A stretch of DNA of 64,000 nucleotides from Nocardiopsis kunsanensis DSM 44524 (GTDB taxonomy: Bacteria; Actinomycetota; Actinomycetes; Streptosporangiales; Streptosporangiaceae), in the NCBI RefSeq assembly GCF_000340965.1, contig NZ_ANAY01000022.1, positions 1 through 64,000 on the forward strand, given 5' to 3'. Under the pieces are notes generated by a model. That model did not search any database and was not told the origin of the DNA. It worked only from the letters and a program-made list of their open reading frames with translations. The position numbers and the translations under genes are program-made. The number at the start of each line of letters is the position of its first letter. Within the stretch, counting starts at the first letter, position 1. Positions 20,836 to 28,983 of this stretch are shown one piece after another.

Positions 20836-20837
20836 CG

Positions 20838-21644
20838 ATGGCCGCAGAGAGACTGGACCGCAGGACCATGCTCCGCGGGGCCGTGCTCCTCGCCGGTGGC
20901 GTACTGCTCGGCGGAACGATGGACACGACCACCGCGCGGGAGGCCAGAGCCGCCGCGACACCGAAGGTTTTCACACGGGCCGACTGGGGTGCTCGTGCGC
21001 CCGGGCACGCGATCGACGTCCGGTCGACCGGACCGACGCACATAGTGGTGCACCACACCGCCACCGCGAACGTCTCCGACATCTCGACCTCCCAAGCGGC
21101 CGCACTGTCGCGTTCCATTCAGCGGTTCCACATGGACAGCAACGGGTGGAGCGACATCGGCCAGCAGTTCACGATCAGCCGCGGCGGGCACATCATGGAG
21201 GGGCGGGAGGGCTCCCTCCGGGCAGTGGACGAGGGCGGCCACGTCGTCGGCGCCCACACCGCCAACCACAACAGCCACACCATCGGGATCGAGAACGAAG
21301 GAACCTACAGTTCAGCCACCCCGCCCGGTGACCTGATGGAGGCGTTGGCCGAGACGTGTGCCTGGCTGTGCACGGCCTACGGGCTCGACCCGCAGGAGGC
21401 CCTCGTCGGCCACCGCGACTACAACTCCACCAACTGCCCCGGGGACGAGCTCTACGCGCTGCTGCCGCAGCTGCGCAGCGACACCGCGGCCAGGATGGAG
21501 AGCATCTCGGACGGGCTCGGCCGAGTGGTGGAGCCCGAGCTGTCCCCCGACCAAGTGCCGTCGTTCCCGGACCTGCCCAGCTCCGAGCGGGTGGCCACGC
21601 ACTACCACGGTCCGACCGTCGGGCAGGACGAGACCGGGGGCTGA
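20838..21644 (+). CDS. Tat-exported N-acetylmuramoyl-L-alanine amidase (PGRP type)
   Basis: This 268-aa enzyme cleaves the bond between MurNAc and the stem peptide. It begins with a twin-arginine signal (LDRRTMLRG, Arg8-Arg9) and a hydrophobic stretch ending near AREARA. The Amidase_2/PGRP domain (about 45-215) contains HIVVHHTAT and VGHRDYNSTNCPGD, which supply the zinc-binding His and Cys residues. A short Pro-rich C-terminus follows. The ATG at 20838 leaves the signal peptide intact; a longer frame from 20787 would run through the hairpin. It converges with the MATE gene across a shared terminator. Confidence 0.88.
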   Translation: MAAERLDRRTMLRGAVLLAGGVLLGGTMDTTTAREARAAATPKVFTRADWGARAPGHAIDVRSTGPTHIVVHHTATANVSDISTSQAAALSRSIQRFHMDSNGWSDIGQQFTISRGGHIMEGREGSLRAVDEGGHVVGAHTANHNSHTIGIENEGTYSSATPPGDLMEALAETCAWLCTAYGLDPQEALVGHRDYNSTNCPGDELYALLPQLRSDTAARMESISDGLGRVVEPELSPDQVPSFPDLPSSERVATHYHGPTVGQDETGG

Positions 21645-21647
21645 ACC

Positions 21648-21677
21648 GGTCACCGGGGGCGTTCGGCCCCGGTGACC
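21648..21677. terminator. Bidirectional terminator amidase / MATE
   Basis: A perfect 11-bp stem (GGTCACCGGGG and its complement) with an 8-base loop overlaps the MATE stop codon and starts 4 bases after the amidase stop. Confidence 0.85.
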
Positions 21678-23002
21678 AGCCACGCGCCTCCCCGTGCCCT
21701 CAGCCCCAGGGTGAGGGCACGGGCCAGGATCCATACCGCGAAGGCCCCCCAGAGGCCGACGAGCCCCCAGAGCTGCGACCCCGCCACCTCGGGCAGCACC
21801 AGTGCGAACGGCAGGAAGGTCAGCATGGTCCCCAAGGAGGCCCAGGCGAGGTAACGCTGGTCCCCGGCGCCCATGAGGACACCGTCCAGAACCATCGTCA
21901 CCCCGCTCAAAGGCTGTATCAGAGCCACCACGACCAGCGACGCCATGATGAGCGAGGCCACCTGTGGATCGTCGGTGAAGGGGATCGGCGCCCACGGCAG
22001 CACCAGCAGCACCACCACGGTGAAGACCAGGCCGGCCATCACACCCCACTCGACCATTCGCCGGGTCGAATCGCGGGTCCCGCGCACGTCGTCGGCGCCG
22101 AGGTAACGGCCCACGATCGACTGGCCCGCGATGGCCACGGCGTCCATGGCGAACACCAGTAGTGCCCACATGTTGTAGCTGACCTGGTGCGCGGCGATCG
22201 ACTCGTCGCCCAGACGGGCGGCCACCGCCGTCGTCACCAGCGCGACCACACGCATGGATACGCTGCGCAGGAACAGGGCGAACCCTGCCGACGCCGATTT
22301 GCGCAGGCCGTCGAGGGACGGTGCCACGGGGACCCCGTGACGGCGGGCCGATCGGATGATCGTTGCCACGTACCAGAAGGCCCCGGCACCCTGGGCGATC
22401 ACCGTTGACCAGGCCGAGCCGGCGATGCCCCAGTCCAGGACCAGGACGAAGAGCGCGCACAGGAGTGCGTTGCCCAGGTAGGAGGCGACCGCGACGACCA
22501 AGGGGGTGCGGGCGTCCTGCAGGCCGCGCAGAACCCCGGTCCCGGCCATGACGATCAGCAGGAACGGGGTACTCAGCAGACTGACGCGCAGGTAGGTCAG
22601 TGCGTAGGGAGCCACGTCCGGGGAGGCCCCCAGCAGCTCGATGAGGTGGGGGCCCAGCGGCCAACCGACCCCGATGGCGGCAAGGCCCAGGAGCGCGGCC
22701 AGCCACAGGCCGTCCACCCCGTCGCGCATCCCGCCGGGGATGTCACCGGCTCCGAACTTGCGGGCCACGGCCGCGGTGGTGCCGTAGGCGAGGAAGATAC
22801 ACACTGCGGCCAGGGTCAGCAGCACCTGCCCGGCCACACCGAGGCCGCCGAGCGCCTGTGTGCCGAGGCTGCCGACGATGGCGGAGTCGGTCAGCAGGAA
22901 CAGGGGTTCGCTGATGAGAGCGAAGAACGTGGGTACCGCGAGCGCAAAGATCTCCCGGTCGTGGCGGTGCCGGAAGGGGGCGGCGGAAAGCAGTCTGGGC
23001 AT
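21650..23002 (-). CDS. MATE family efflux transporter (DinF-like)
   Basis: This 450-aa protein has about 12 membrane segments and typical MATE sequence: EIFALAVPTFFALISEPLFL at the start and the repeat-half motif GSAWSTVIAQGAGAFWYV. Members export cationic drugs or metabolites using Na+ or H+ gradients. The DinF branch is inferred from the N-terminal pattern and from its location before dnaB in relatives. Substrate unknown. It is transcribed divergently from dnaB across a region containing DnaA boxes. Confidence 0.85.
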   Translation of the reverse strand: MPRLLSAAPFRHRHDREIFALAVPTFFALISEPLFLLTDSAIVGSLGTQALGGLGVAGQVLLTLAAVCIFLAYGTTAAVARKFGAGDIPGGMRDGVDGLWLAALLGLAAIGVGWPLGPHLIELLGASPDVAPYALTYLRVSLLSTPFLLIVMAGTGVLRGLQDARTPLVVAVASYLGNALLCALFVLVLDWGIAGSAWSTVIAQGAGAFWYVATIIRSARRHGVPVAPSLDGLRKSASAGFALFLRSVSMRVVALVTTAVAARLGDESIAAHQVSYNMWALLVFAMDAVAIAGQSIVGRYLGADDVRGTRDSTRRMVEWGVMAGLVFTVVVLLVLPWAPIPFTDDPQVASLIMASLVVVALIQPLSGVTMVLDGVLMGAGDQRYLAWASLGTMLTFLPFALVLPEVAGSQLWGLVGLWGAFAVWILARALTLGLRARGGAWLVTGAERPR

Positions 23003-23047
23003 GGCACGGCAAGGTTACCGGACGCCCGTTCGATGTCCCGGGTGAGG

Positions 23048-23181
23048 TTGTCCACAGGCCCGTGAAAGCCTGTGGACAACTTGTGGAAAACCCTGCGTGG
23101 GCCATCTTTCACGCAGTGGCCGCGAGCAGTGTTTTCGCAGGTCAAATGGGTCATATGTGAGAAGTCGCAAAGTTTTCCACA
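23048..23181. promoter_or_regulatory. Cluster of four DnaA-box-like 9-mers upstream of dnaB
   Basis: TTGTCCACA (23048-23056) and its complement TGTGGACAA (23071-23079) form an exact inverted repeat of 11-bp arms. TGTGGAAAA (23082-23090) and TTTTCCACA (23173-23181) are two further matches. TTGTCCACA is the preferred DnaA box of high-GC actinobacteria. The cluster lies within the 329-base MATE/dnaB divergent gap, 150-284 bases before dnaB. Confidence 0.6.
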
Positions 23182-23331
23182 GGTGATGTGCACAACCCGC
23201 CTGCGGGGCACCCCGCGCAGGCCGGAGCATGGTGGTGGAGGGGCTCTTCCACAACTTCGGCCTGGGGACCGGGAGGACCTCCGAATGGGGCATCCTGGAG
23301 AGGTCGTCATCAGTATCTGGGGGAATAGTCC

Positions 23332-26300
23332 GTGAGCGTCGCCGAGGAACCACCCGAGGAACGCGGATACGATCGCACCCCTCCGCACGACATCCAGGCC
23401 GAGCAGAGTGTCCTCGGCGGGATGCTCCTGTCCAAGGACGCCATCACACAGGTCGTGGAGATCATCCGCTCCGCCGACTTCTACCGGCCCGCGCACCAGA
23501 TCATCTACGACTCGGTCGTCGACCTCTTCTCCCGGGGCGAGCCCGTCGACGCGATCTCCGTCAACGCCGAGCTCACCAAACGCGGCGAGGTCACCCGCGT
23601 GGGCGGTGCCCCCTATCTGCACACCCTCACCGAGGCGATCCCCACCGCGGCCAACGCCGGCTACTACGCGAAGATCGTCTCCGACCGTGCGATCCTGCGC
23701 CGTCTCGTCGAGGTCGGTACCCGCATCGCCCAGATCGGCTACACCGGTGACGGCGAGGTCGACGACCTCGTCGACCATGCCCAGGCCGAGATCTACCGCG
23801 TTGCCGAGAAGCGCACCGGCGAGGACTACCTCGCCCTCGCCGACATCATGCCCGGCGCCCTCGACGAGATCGAGGCGATCGGCGCCCACGACGGCAGCCT
23901 GACCGGTGTCCCCACCGGGTTCGCCGACTTCGACGCGCTCACCAACGGTCTCCACCCGGGCCAGATGGTGATCATCGCCGCGCGGCCGGCCGTGGGCAAG
24001 GCGCTCGCGCTGGACACAGCCGTTCCCACCCCCGACGGGTGGACGACCATGGGACAAGTGGAGACCGGGGATTTCGTCCTGGCCGCGGACGGCAAGCCGA
24101 CCCAGGTCGTGGCCACGTCCGATGTGATGACCGATCGCGAGTGCTACGAGATCGTCTTCGACGACGGCACGACGGTGATTGCCGACGCCGAGCACCAGTG
24201 GTTCACGCACGCCAGCGCATCGCGTCGCGCGGACCGGGAGCCACGGGTTCTTCCGAGAGTGCGGACCACACGGGAGATCGCCCGGACCCAACGGTCGGAG
24301 ACCTCCGAGCAGCGCCTCAATCACTCCGTGGACAACGCCGCTGTACTGGATCTCCCCGAAGCGGAGTTGCCGGTACCGCCCTATGCGCTCGGAGCCTGGC
24401 TCGGTGACGGCCACACCCACGAAGCGAGGATCACCGACGTCGACGGCGAGGTCCTCGTCAACATCGAGGCCACGGGCCTGGTGACCAAGCCCGTGGGCAA
24501 CGGCCAACACATGTACGGGATCCACTTGCCCGGCGAGAAGGTGGAGATCGCTCCGCGCCCCTGTGCCGTCTGCGGTGAGGAGTTCGTTCCCGTGCTCCCA
24601 CACGTGCGAAGCTGCGGGCAGTCCTGTGACGGTAAGGCCCGGTTCGTTCCGGGCCCCGTCGAGCACACCACCTGTGCTGACTGCGGCGAGCCCTGTTCCG
24701 CGCGGTACTCACGGTGCCGGAAATGCATTGCGGATCACGGGAGTGTGCAGGCTCTACTCCGCGGGCTCGGGGTACTGGGCGACAAGCACATCCCCCAGCA
24801 GTACCTCCGTGCCTCGGAAGCTCAGCGTCGGGCTCTTCTCGCAGGGCTGCTGGACACCGACGGGACCGTGAACGCGGATGGATCCGTCCAGTTCGGGGTC
24901 GTCAACCGACAGCTGGCCGAGGACTTCCGCGAACTCGCCCACAGCCTGGGTCACCGCACCGGGATGTCCACCAAGAGGGTCGACGGGAAGAACGAGGACA
25001 CTCCGACCTGTTACACGATCACCTTCGGCTCCACGGACGAGGTCTTCGGTATCGAGCGCAAGCGCCTTGCGCACCGCGAACGGGGCGAGGGTCGTTCCTG
25101 CGTCCGGACCGGGTCACGGTTCATTCGCGAGGTGCGTCCAGTGGAGAGCGTTCCGGTCCGCTGTATCCAGGTCGACCACCCCGACCACTTGTTCCTCGTG
25201 ACTCGGGCGATGGTGCCGACACACAACTCGACGTTGGCGCTGGATTTTGCCCGTGCGGCCTCCGTCAAGAACGACATGACGTCGGTCTTCTTCAGCCTGG
25301 AGATGGGGCGCAACGAGATCGTCATGCGCCTGCTCTCCGCCGAGGCACGGGTCCCGCTGCACACCATGCGGTCCGGTCTGATGACCGACGACGACTGGAC
25401 CCGCTTGGCCAGACGGATGGGTGAGGTCGCCAACGCCCCCCTGTTCATCGACGACTCCCCGAACATGTCGATGATGGAGATCCGGGCCAAGTGCCGACGG
25501 CTCAAACAGCAGCACGACCTGAAGCTCATCATCGTCGACTACCTCCAGCTCATGAGCGCACCCGGCCGGGTGGAGAGCCGTCAGCAGGAGGTCTCGGAGA
25601 TGTCGCGTTCCCTCAAGCTCCTCGCCAAGGAGCTCGACGTTCCGGTCGTGGCGCTCTCGCAGCTCAACCGTGGTCCGGAACAGCGCACCGACAAACGCCC
25701 GCAAGTGTCGGATCTTCGCGAATCGGGGTGCCTCGTCCCGGAGACCCGGGTCCGTCGTGCGGACACGGGTGTGGAGGTCACCCTGGGAGAGCTCCATGAG
25801 AGCGGGGAAACCGACATCCCGGTCTGGTCGCTCGATGAGAAGCTGCGTATGGTTCCGCGGACCATGACACACGTGTTCTCCAGTGGGACCAAGCAGGTGT
25901 ACCGTCTCCGCCTCACATCAGGGCGGGAAGTCACCGCTTCGGCCAACCATCCATTCCTGGCGTTCGACGGTTGGAAGGCCCTGGAGGAGCTTGCGACCGG
26001 GGAAAGGATCGCTGTTCCGAGGTCTGCTCCGGAGCCCGCACGTCCCCAGGTCTGGCCGGAATCAGAGATCATCCTCCTCGCACATCTCATCGGGGACGGT
26101 TCCTTCGTACGTCGCCAACCGCTCCGATACGCGAACATCGACGAGGAAAATCTGGCTGTCGTCGCTGAGGCCGCTTCGCATTTCGGGGTCACCGCGGTGC
26201 GTGACGAATATGCTTCGGCGCGGACGGTCTCGCTCAGACTTCCGTCTCCGTACCGGTTGACCCACGGGAAACGGAACCCGATCGCGAAGTGGCTGGACGG

Positions 26301-27189
26301 CCTCGGGCTCTTCGGCCTGCGCAGTCACGAGAAGTTCGTTCCGGACGGGGTCTTCGCTCTGCCGGAACATCAGGTCGCACTCTTTCTCCGCCATCTGTGG
26401 GCGACCGATGGCTCAGTCACCTGGGACCGGGCCGCGGACAAGGCACGCATCTACTATTCGACCACGAGCCGTCGCCTGGCCGACGACGTGTGCCATCTCC
26501 TGAGCAGGGTCGGGATCATGTGCCGGATCAAGGAGAGCCGGAAGGGCGATCACCGGGTCGGTCACACTGTGGACATCAACGGTGTCGATGATCAGCGGCG
26601 TTTCGCTGATGTCGTGGGTTGTCACGGAGCTCGCGCGGCACGGGTGGCCGAATGTGTGGAGGCACTGGCCGGGCGCCGGGCCAACACCAATCTCGACACC
26701 GTGCCCGTGCAGGTCTGGGACCGGGTCAGGGAGGGCCTCGTCGACCGCGGGATGACGCACCGCGAGTTCGCCACGGCGATGGGGACCAGTTTCAGCGGCA
26801 GCAGTATGCGGAAGCGGTCGCCCAGCCGTACCCGTCTCTCACGAGTGGCCGGGGTCCTGGACGATGCCGACATGGAGCTTCTCGCCACCAACGATGTGTT
26901 CTGGGACGAAATCGCGGAGGTGGAACCTCTGGGGGAACGCGAGGTCTTCGACGCCACCGTTCCCGGAACCCACAATTTCGTCGCGAACGGGGTACACGTC
27001 CACAACTCCATCGAGCAGGATGCGGACATGGTGATCCTGCTGTACCGCGAGGACGTGCACGACAAGGAGTCACCGCGCGCCGGCGAGGCCGACATCATCG
27101 TGGCCAAGCACCGTAACGGCCCCACCGCTGATGTCACCGTCGCTTTCCAGGGCCATTACAGCCGTTTCGTCGACATGGCGCCGAGCTGA
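23332..27189 (+). CDS. dnaB: Replicative DNA helicase with two inteins
   Basis: The 1285-residue precursor contains 450 residues of DnaB helicase in three extein parts (1-223, 633-799, 1226-1285) and two inteins. DnaB is the hexameric ATPase that unwinds DNA at the fork. N-terminal features include PHDIQAEQSVLGGML. Walker A (RPAVGK/ST) is split by intein 1. Walker B lies in LIIVDYLQLMSA, and LSQLNRGPEQR and RESG/SIEQDADMVILLYRED follow. Without correct excision of intein 1 the ATP-binding loop cannot form, so splicing is needed for activity. The GTG start gives the usual N-terminus. Downstream is a long gene-free stretch. Confidence 0.97.
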   Translation: MSVAEEPPEERGYDRTPPHDIQAEQSVLGGMLLSKDAITQVVEIIRSADFYRPAHQIIYDSVVDLFSRGEPVDAISVNAELTKRGEVTRVGGAPYLHTLTEAIPTAANAGYYAKIVSDRAILRRLVEVGTRIAQIGYTGDGEVDDLVDHAQAEIYRVAEKRTGEDYLALADIMPGALDEIEAIGAHDGSLTGVPTGFADFDALTNGLHPGQMVIIAARPAVGKALALDTAVPTPDGWTTMGQVETGDFVLAADGKPTQVVATSDVMTDRECYEIVFDDGTTVIADAEHQWFTHASASRRADREPRVLPRVRTTREIARTQRSETSEQRLNHSVDNAAVLDLPEAELPVPPYALGAWLGDGHTHEARITDVDGEVLVNIEATGLVTKPVGNGQHMYGIHLPGEKVEIAPRPCAVCGEEFVPVLPHVRSCGQSCDGKARFVPGPVEHTTCADCGEPCSARYSRCRKCIADHGSVQALLRGLGVLGDKHIPQQYLRASEAQRRALLAGLLDTDGTVNADGSVQFGVVNRQLAEDFRELAHSLGHRTGMSTKRVDGKNEDTPTCYTITFGSTDEVFGIERKRLAHRERGEGRSCVRTGSRFIREVRPVESVPVRCIQVDHPDHLFLVTRAMVPTHNSTLALDFARAASVKNDMTSVFFSLEMGRNEIVMRLLSAEARVPLHTMRSGLMTDDDWTRLARRMGEVANAPLFIDDSPNMSMMEIRAKCRRLKQQHDLKLIIVDYLQLMSAPGRVESRQQEVSEMSRSLKLLAKELDVPVVALSQLNRGPEQRTDKRPQVSDLRESGCLVPETRVRRADTGVEVTLGELHESGETDIPVWSLDEKLRMVPRTMTHVFSSGTKQVYRLRLTSGREVTASANHPFLAFDGWKALEELATGERIAVPRSAPEPARPQVWPESEIILLAHLIGDGSFVRRQPLRYANIDEENLAVVAEAASHFGVTAVRDEYASARTVSLRLPSPYRLTHGKRNPIAKWLDGLGLFGLRSHEKFVPDGVFALPEHQVALFLRHLWATDGSVTWDRAADKARIYYSTTSRRLADDVCHLLSRVGIMCRIKESRKGDHRVGHTVDINGVDDQRRFADVVGCHGARAARVAECVEALAGRRANTNLDTVPVQVWDRVREGLVDRGMTHREFATAMGTSFSGSSMRKRSPSRTRLSRVAGVLDDADMELLATNDVFWDEIAEVEPLGEREVFDATVPGTHNFVANGVHVHNSIEQDADMVILLYREDVHDKESPRAGEADIIVAKHRNGPTADVTVAFQGHYSRFVDMAPS
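24001..25227 (+). mobile_element. Class 3 intein with LAGLIDADG endonuclease in the DnaB P-loop
   Basis: This 409-residue insert (precursor residues 224-632) begins with Ala (ALALDTAVPTPDGW), not Cys or Ser, and ends VPTHN before Ser+1. It carries the WCT set of class 3 inteins: Trp in block B (AEHQWFT), Cys in block F (PVRCIQVD) and Thr in block G (VPTHN). Splicing should start from the block F Cys. Endonuclease motifs LGAWLGDGH and LLAGLLDTDG keep both catalytic Asp residues. Between them are two Cys clusters, CAVC...CGQSC and CADC...CRKC, which look like zinc knuckles. The insertion point is between Lys and Ser of Walker A. Confidence 0.9.
25729..27006 (+). mobile_element. Class 1 intein with LAGLIDADG endonuclease at the RESG/SIEQ site
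   Basis: This 426-residue insert (precursor residues 800-1225) starts with Cys (CLVPETRV) and ends HVHN before Ser. That is the standard class 1 chemistry. Block B is REVTASANHPF with the conserved Thr and His, and block F is FDATVPGTHNFVANG. The endonuclease motifs are LLAHLIGDGSF and LRHLWATDGSV, both with an Asp. The insertion site RESG/SIEQD is the same one used by the cyanobacterial Ssp DnaB intein. Its last ~110 residues before block F hold an extra helical segment resembling a small HTH. Confidence 0.9.
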
Positions 27190-27211
27190 CGGATCGCTGT
27201 GTCGACAGGGC
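27188..27211. repeat. Dispersed repeat R2, copy 2
   Basis: The sequence matches 473-496 with about two differences and overlaps the dnaB stop codon. TGTCGACA is its palindromic core. Confidence 0.55.
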
Positions 27212-28010
27212 GTTCCAGCGCTGAAGCTTCCTGTCGGCAGAACTGCCCGAACCGTGTTGCCCCAGCCACATGCCGTTATATCGGTCAGTCCACAAGTCAA
27301 TTTTTATGCAGACCAAAATGTCGACAAAGTGCTACGTCGACATACCGCCACGAGGCGGATCGGCATGTCCACCTCACTGCTGCGCAGTACCAGGTGCGGC
27401 ACCGATGTCCCCGACACAGGGAGCCGGGACATCGGACAGGCCGAGATGTCGAGGGCGGGGCGGTCGCCTCAGCGCGTACCGACACCGTTGAGGACCAACC
27501 GGAAAACGTGGTTCCGGAGCGGGGCCATGCGTGGCTCCTTCCGCTTCCGGGGGTGGGAAGGGCTGCGGGGCGCACGGGAGGTCGGGAGAGAGCCGGGGGT
27601 TTCGGACACCAAAATTAGTTGGATGTGCGGGACCGGATGGCGTACGCCGCTCCGAAGCTGCCCGGATGTGCCCGCGGGCCCCGATACCCGGTGTTCCCCC
27701 GGGGACGTACTGATCGGTGGGCGGTTCCGGCGCCGCGGAGGTTCCGGGCTGCGGAACCGTAGGTCGACGGTGGGGCTCAGGCGGAGACAGGGTGCCCCGG
27801 TCCGTTTTGTTGCAAGCGGTGGCCTTGAGACGAGCGTCACTCTGCTGTGCGGTCCCGGGCCAGGGATTTAGTCAACCGGAACACAAATAATCTGTGGGCC
27901 GATTTGTTGACAAAGCGATCCACGGATCAGGGAGAAGGTCGGACCGGGTGAGGGCCTGTGCGAGTTGTCGGTGCAGCCGGCTGGGTGGCCCGGTGAACGG
28001 GCCGGGGACG
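27190..28010. other. Gene-free stretch after dnaB
   Basis: About 820 bases without a credible gene. The first 250 bases are rich in TGTCGACA-like motifs (27202, 27317-27324, 27334-27342), and the composition is less GC-rich around 27280-27345 than in neighbouring genes. I see no tRNA or known RNA family. It could be a decayed insertion or a regulatory RNA region. Confidence 0.4.
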
Positions 28011-28238
28011 TCAGAGCCAGCGGGTCTCGGGGCGGGTGCGCCCATCGTCGTCGGTCACGAGCACCCAGTGCATGATCGGGTGCTTGGAGCTGATGCGGTC
28101 GGCGTCCTCGCGTGGTTGCGGGACGTGCGCGGGGCCGTCGGCCAGGCCGGAGAGTCGGCGGGCCGCAGCGGCCGTGCGCGTGCGTCGACGAGCGTGGGAG
28201 CGAGTGGGCTGCACTGCACGTTCCGTCCGTCGCGCCAT
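28011..28238 (-). CDS. Small basic protein of unknown function
   Basis: This 75-aa product begins with an Arg-rich segment (MARRTERAVQPTRSHARRRT) and ends in a more ordered block, HWVLVTDDDGRTRPETRW. It has no membrane segment. The ATG has GAGGGG five bases upstream and a convincing promoter (TTGAAG, 18-base spacer, TATAGC) about 30 bases before the start, which argues that it is a real gene. I do not recognise the family with certainty. The basic N-terminus could bind nucleic acid. Confidence 0.55.
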   Translation of the reverse strand: MARRTERAVQPTRSHARRRTRTAAAARRLSGLADGPAHVPQPREDADRISSKHPIMHWVLVTDDDGRTRPETRWL

Positions 28239-28266
28239 GGTGACCCCTCTCGTTTCCGTGTCAGAC

Positions 28267-28301
28267 GCTATAAGTTAACCCCAAGTTCACCTTCAAGTCA
28301 A
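28267..28301 (-). promoter_or_regulatory. Promoter with phased direct repeats before the small basic gene
   Basis: On the plus strand AAGTT, AAGTT and AAGTC start at 28272, 28283 and 28295, about one helical turn apart. TATAGC (complement of 28267-28272) serves as -10. Head-to-tail repeats of this type are bound by MerR/BldC-like regulators; that link is inference. Confidence 0.45.
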
Positions 28302-28396
28302 TCTCCCGCGCTGCGAGGCGCGTCTCTTCGGGGCTTCGGGCCGGTCCGGGTGAACAGAAGATGAACGGAGGGGGAACCTCCGGGAGGAGCGGCACG

Positions 28397-28436
28397 AACG
28401 ACGAGAGCACCCGCCGAAGCGGGTGCTCTCGTCGTT
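28397..28436 (-). terminator. Terminator after the PH-domain gene
   Basis: A perfect 18-bp stem closed by a CGAA tetraloop lies 22 bases beyond the stop codon. The inner arm is GAGAGCACCCGC. Confidence 0.88.
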
Positions 28437-28458
28437 GCTCTCGTGTGTGGAGGCGGTC

Positions 28459-28968
28459 TCACTCCTTGAAGATGAGTCCCACGACCTCCAGGTAGAGCTG
28501 TTCGGGATAAGGGATGAAGTTGATCCTGCTCAGGGCCTGGTCCTGACCGGCCGACTCCATCACGAAGGTCCCGTATCCGAGGAAACGGCCGACCAGGGTG
28601 CGTTCGAACCGCATGTCGGTCACCTTGCCGAGCGGCATCATGTTCACCTGCCGGGTGACCAGACCCGTAGTGAGCAGAAGCCGCGCCGAGGTGATCACGA
28701 AGTAGTCCACCGACCACTCGGCCACCTGCCAGACGAACCACACCAATACCAGCAGCCACAGCCACCAGATGATCGCCAGACTCGCCGTGCTGTCGGCGAT
28801 CGCCGTGTTGCTGAGGATGCCGGCCACGATCAGGGCGGCGAGCACCATAACCACCGGACCGATCAGCACGGCAGGGTGCCTGCGGATGGTCACGACGTCC
28901 TGCTCGTGTGGCAGCAGGTAACGGTTGACCGAGGCTGGTGCGCTGTTACTCGACGCTACGAGGCGCAT
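28459..28968 (-). CDS. Membrane protein with bacterial PH (bPH2/DUF304-like) domain
   Basis: This 169-aa protein has a short N-terminus (YLLPHEQDVVTIRRHPAVL), two membrane helices (about 34-52 and 62-83), and then a soluble bacterial PH-like domain. The domain shows the pattern YFVITSARLLLTTGLVTRQV and PLGKVTDMRFERTLVGR, the usual bPH2 strand order. Such proteins face the cytoplasm and their roles are poorly known. A small membrane-protein gene lies 15 bases upstream on the same strand, so the two are probably co-transcribed. Confidence 0.75.
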   Translation of the reverse strand: MRLVASSNSAPASVNRYLLPHEQDVVTIRRHPAVLIGPVVMVLAALIVAGILSNTAIADSTASLAIIWWLWLLVLVWFVWQVAEWSVDYFVITSARLLLTTGLVTRQVNMMPLGKVTDMRFERTLVGRFLGYGTFVMESAGQDQALSRINFIPYPEQLYLEVVGLIFKE

Positions 28969-28983
28969 GCCGGCCCATCACCC

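Noticed and set aside
23003-23331. Chromosomal origin oriC
   Set aside because: DnaA boxes are present, but there are only four, with no A/T-rich unwinding region and no dnaA or dnaN beside them. A regulatory or titration role fits better.
27131-27871. A 246-codon plus-strand frame after dnaB
   Set aside because: It starts inside dnaB in another frame, crosses the R2 repeat and has no recognisable domain or codon bias.
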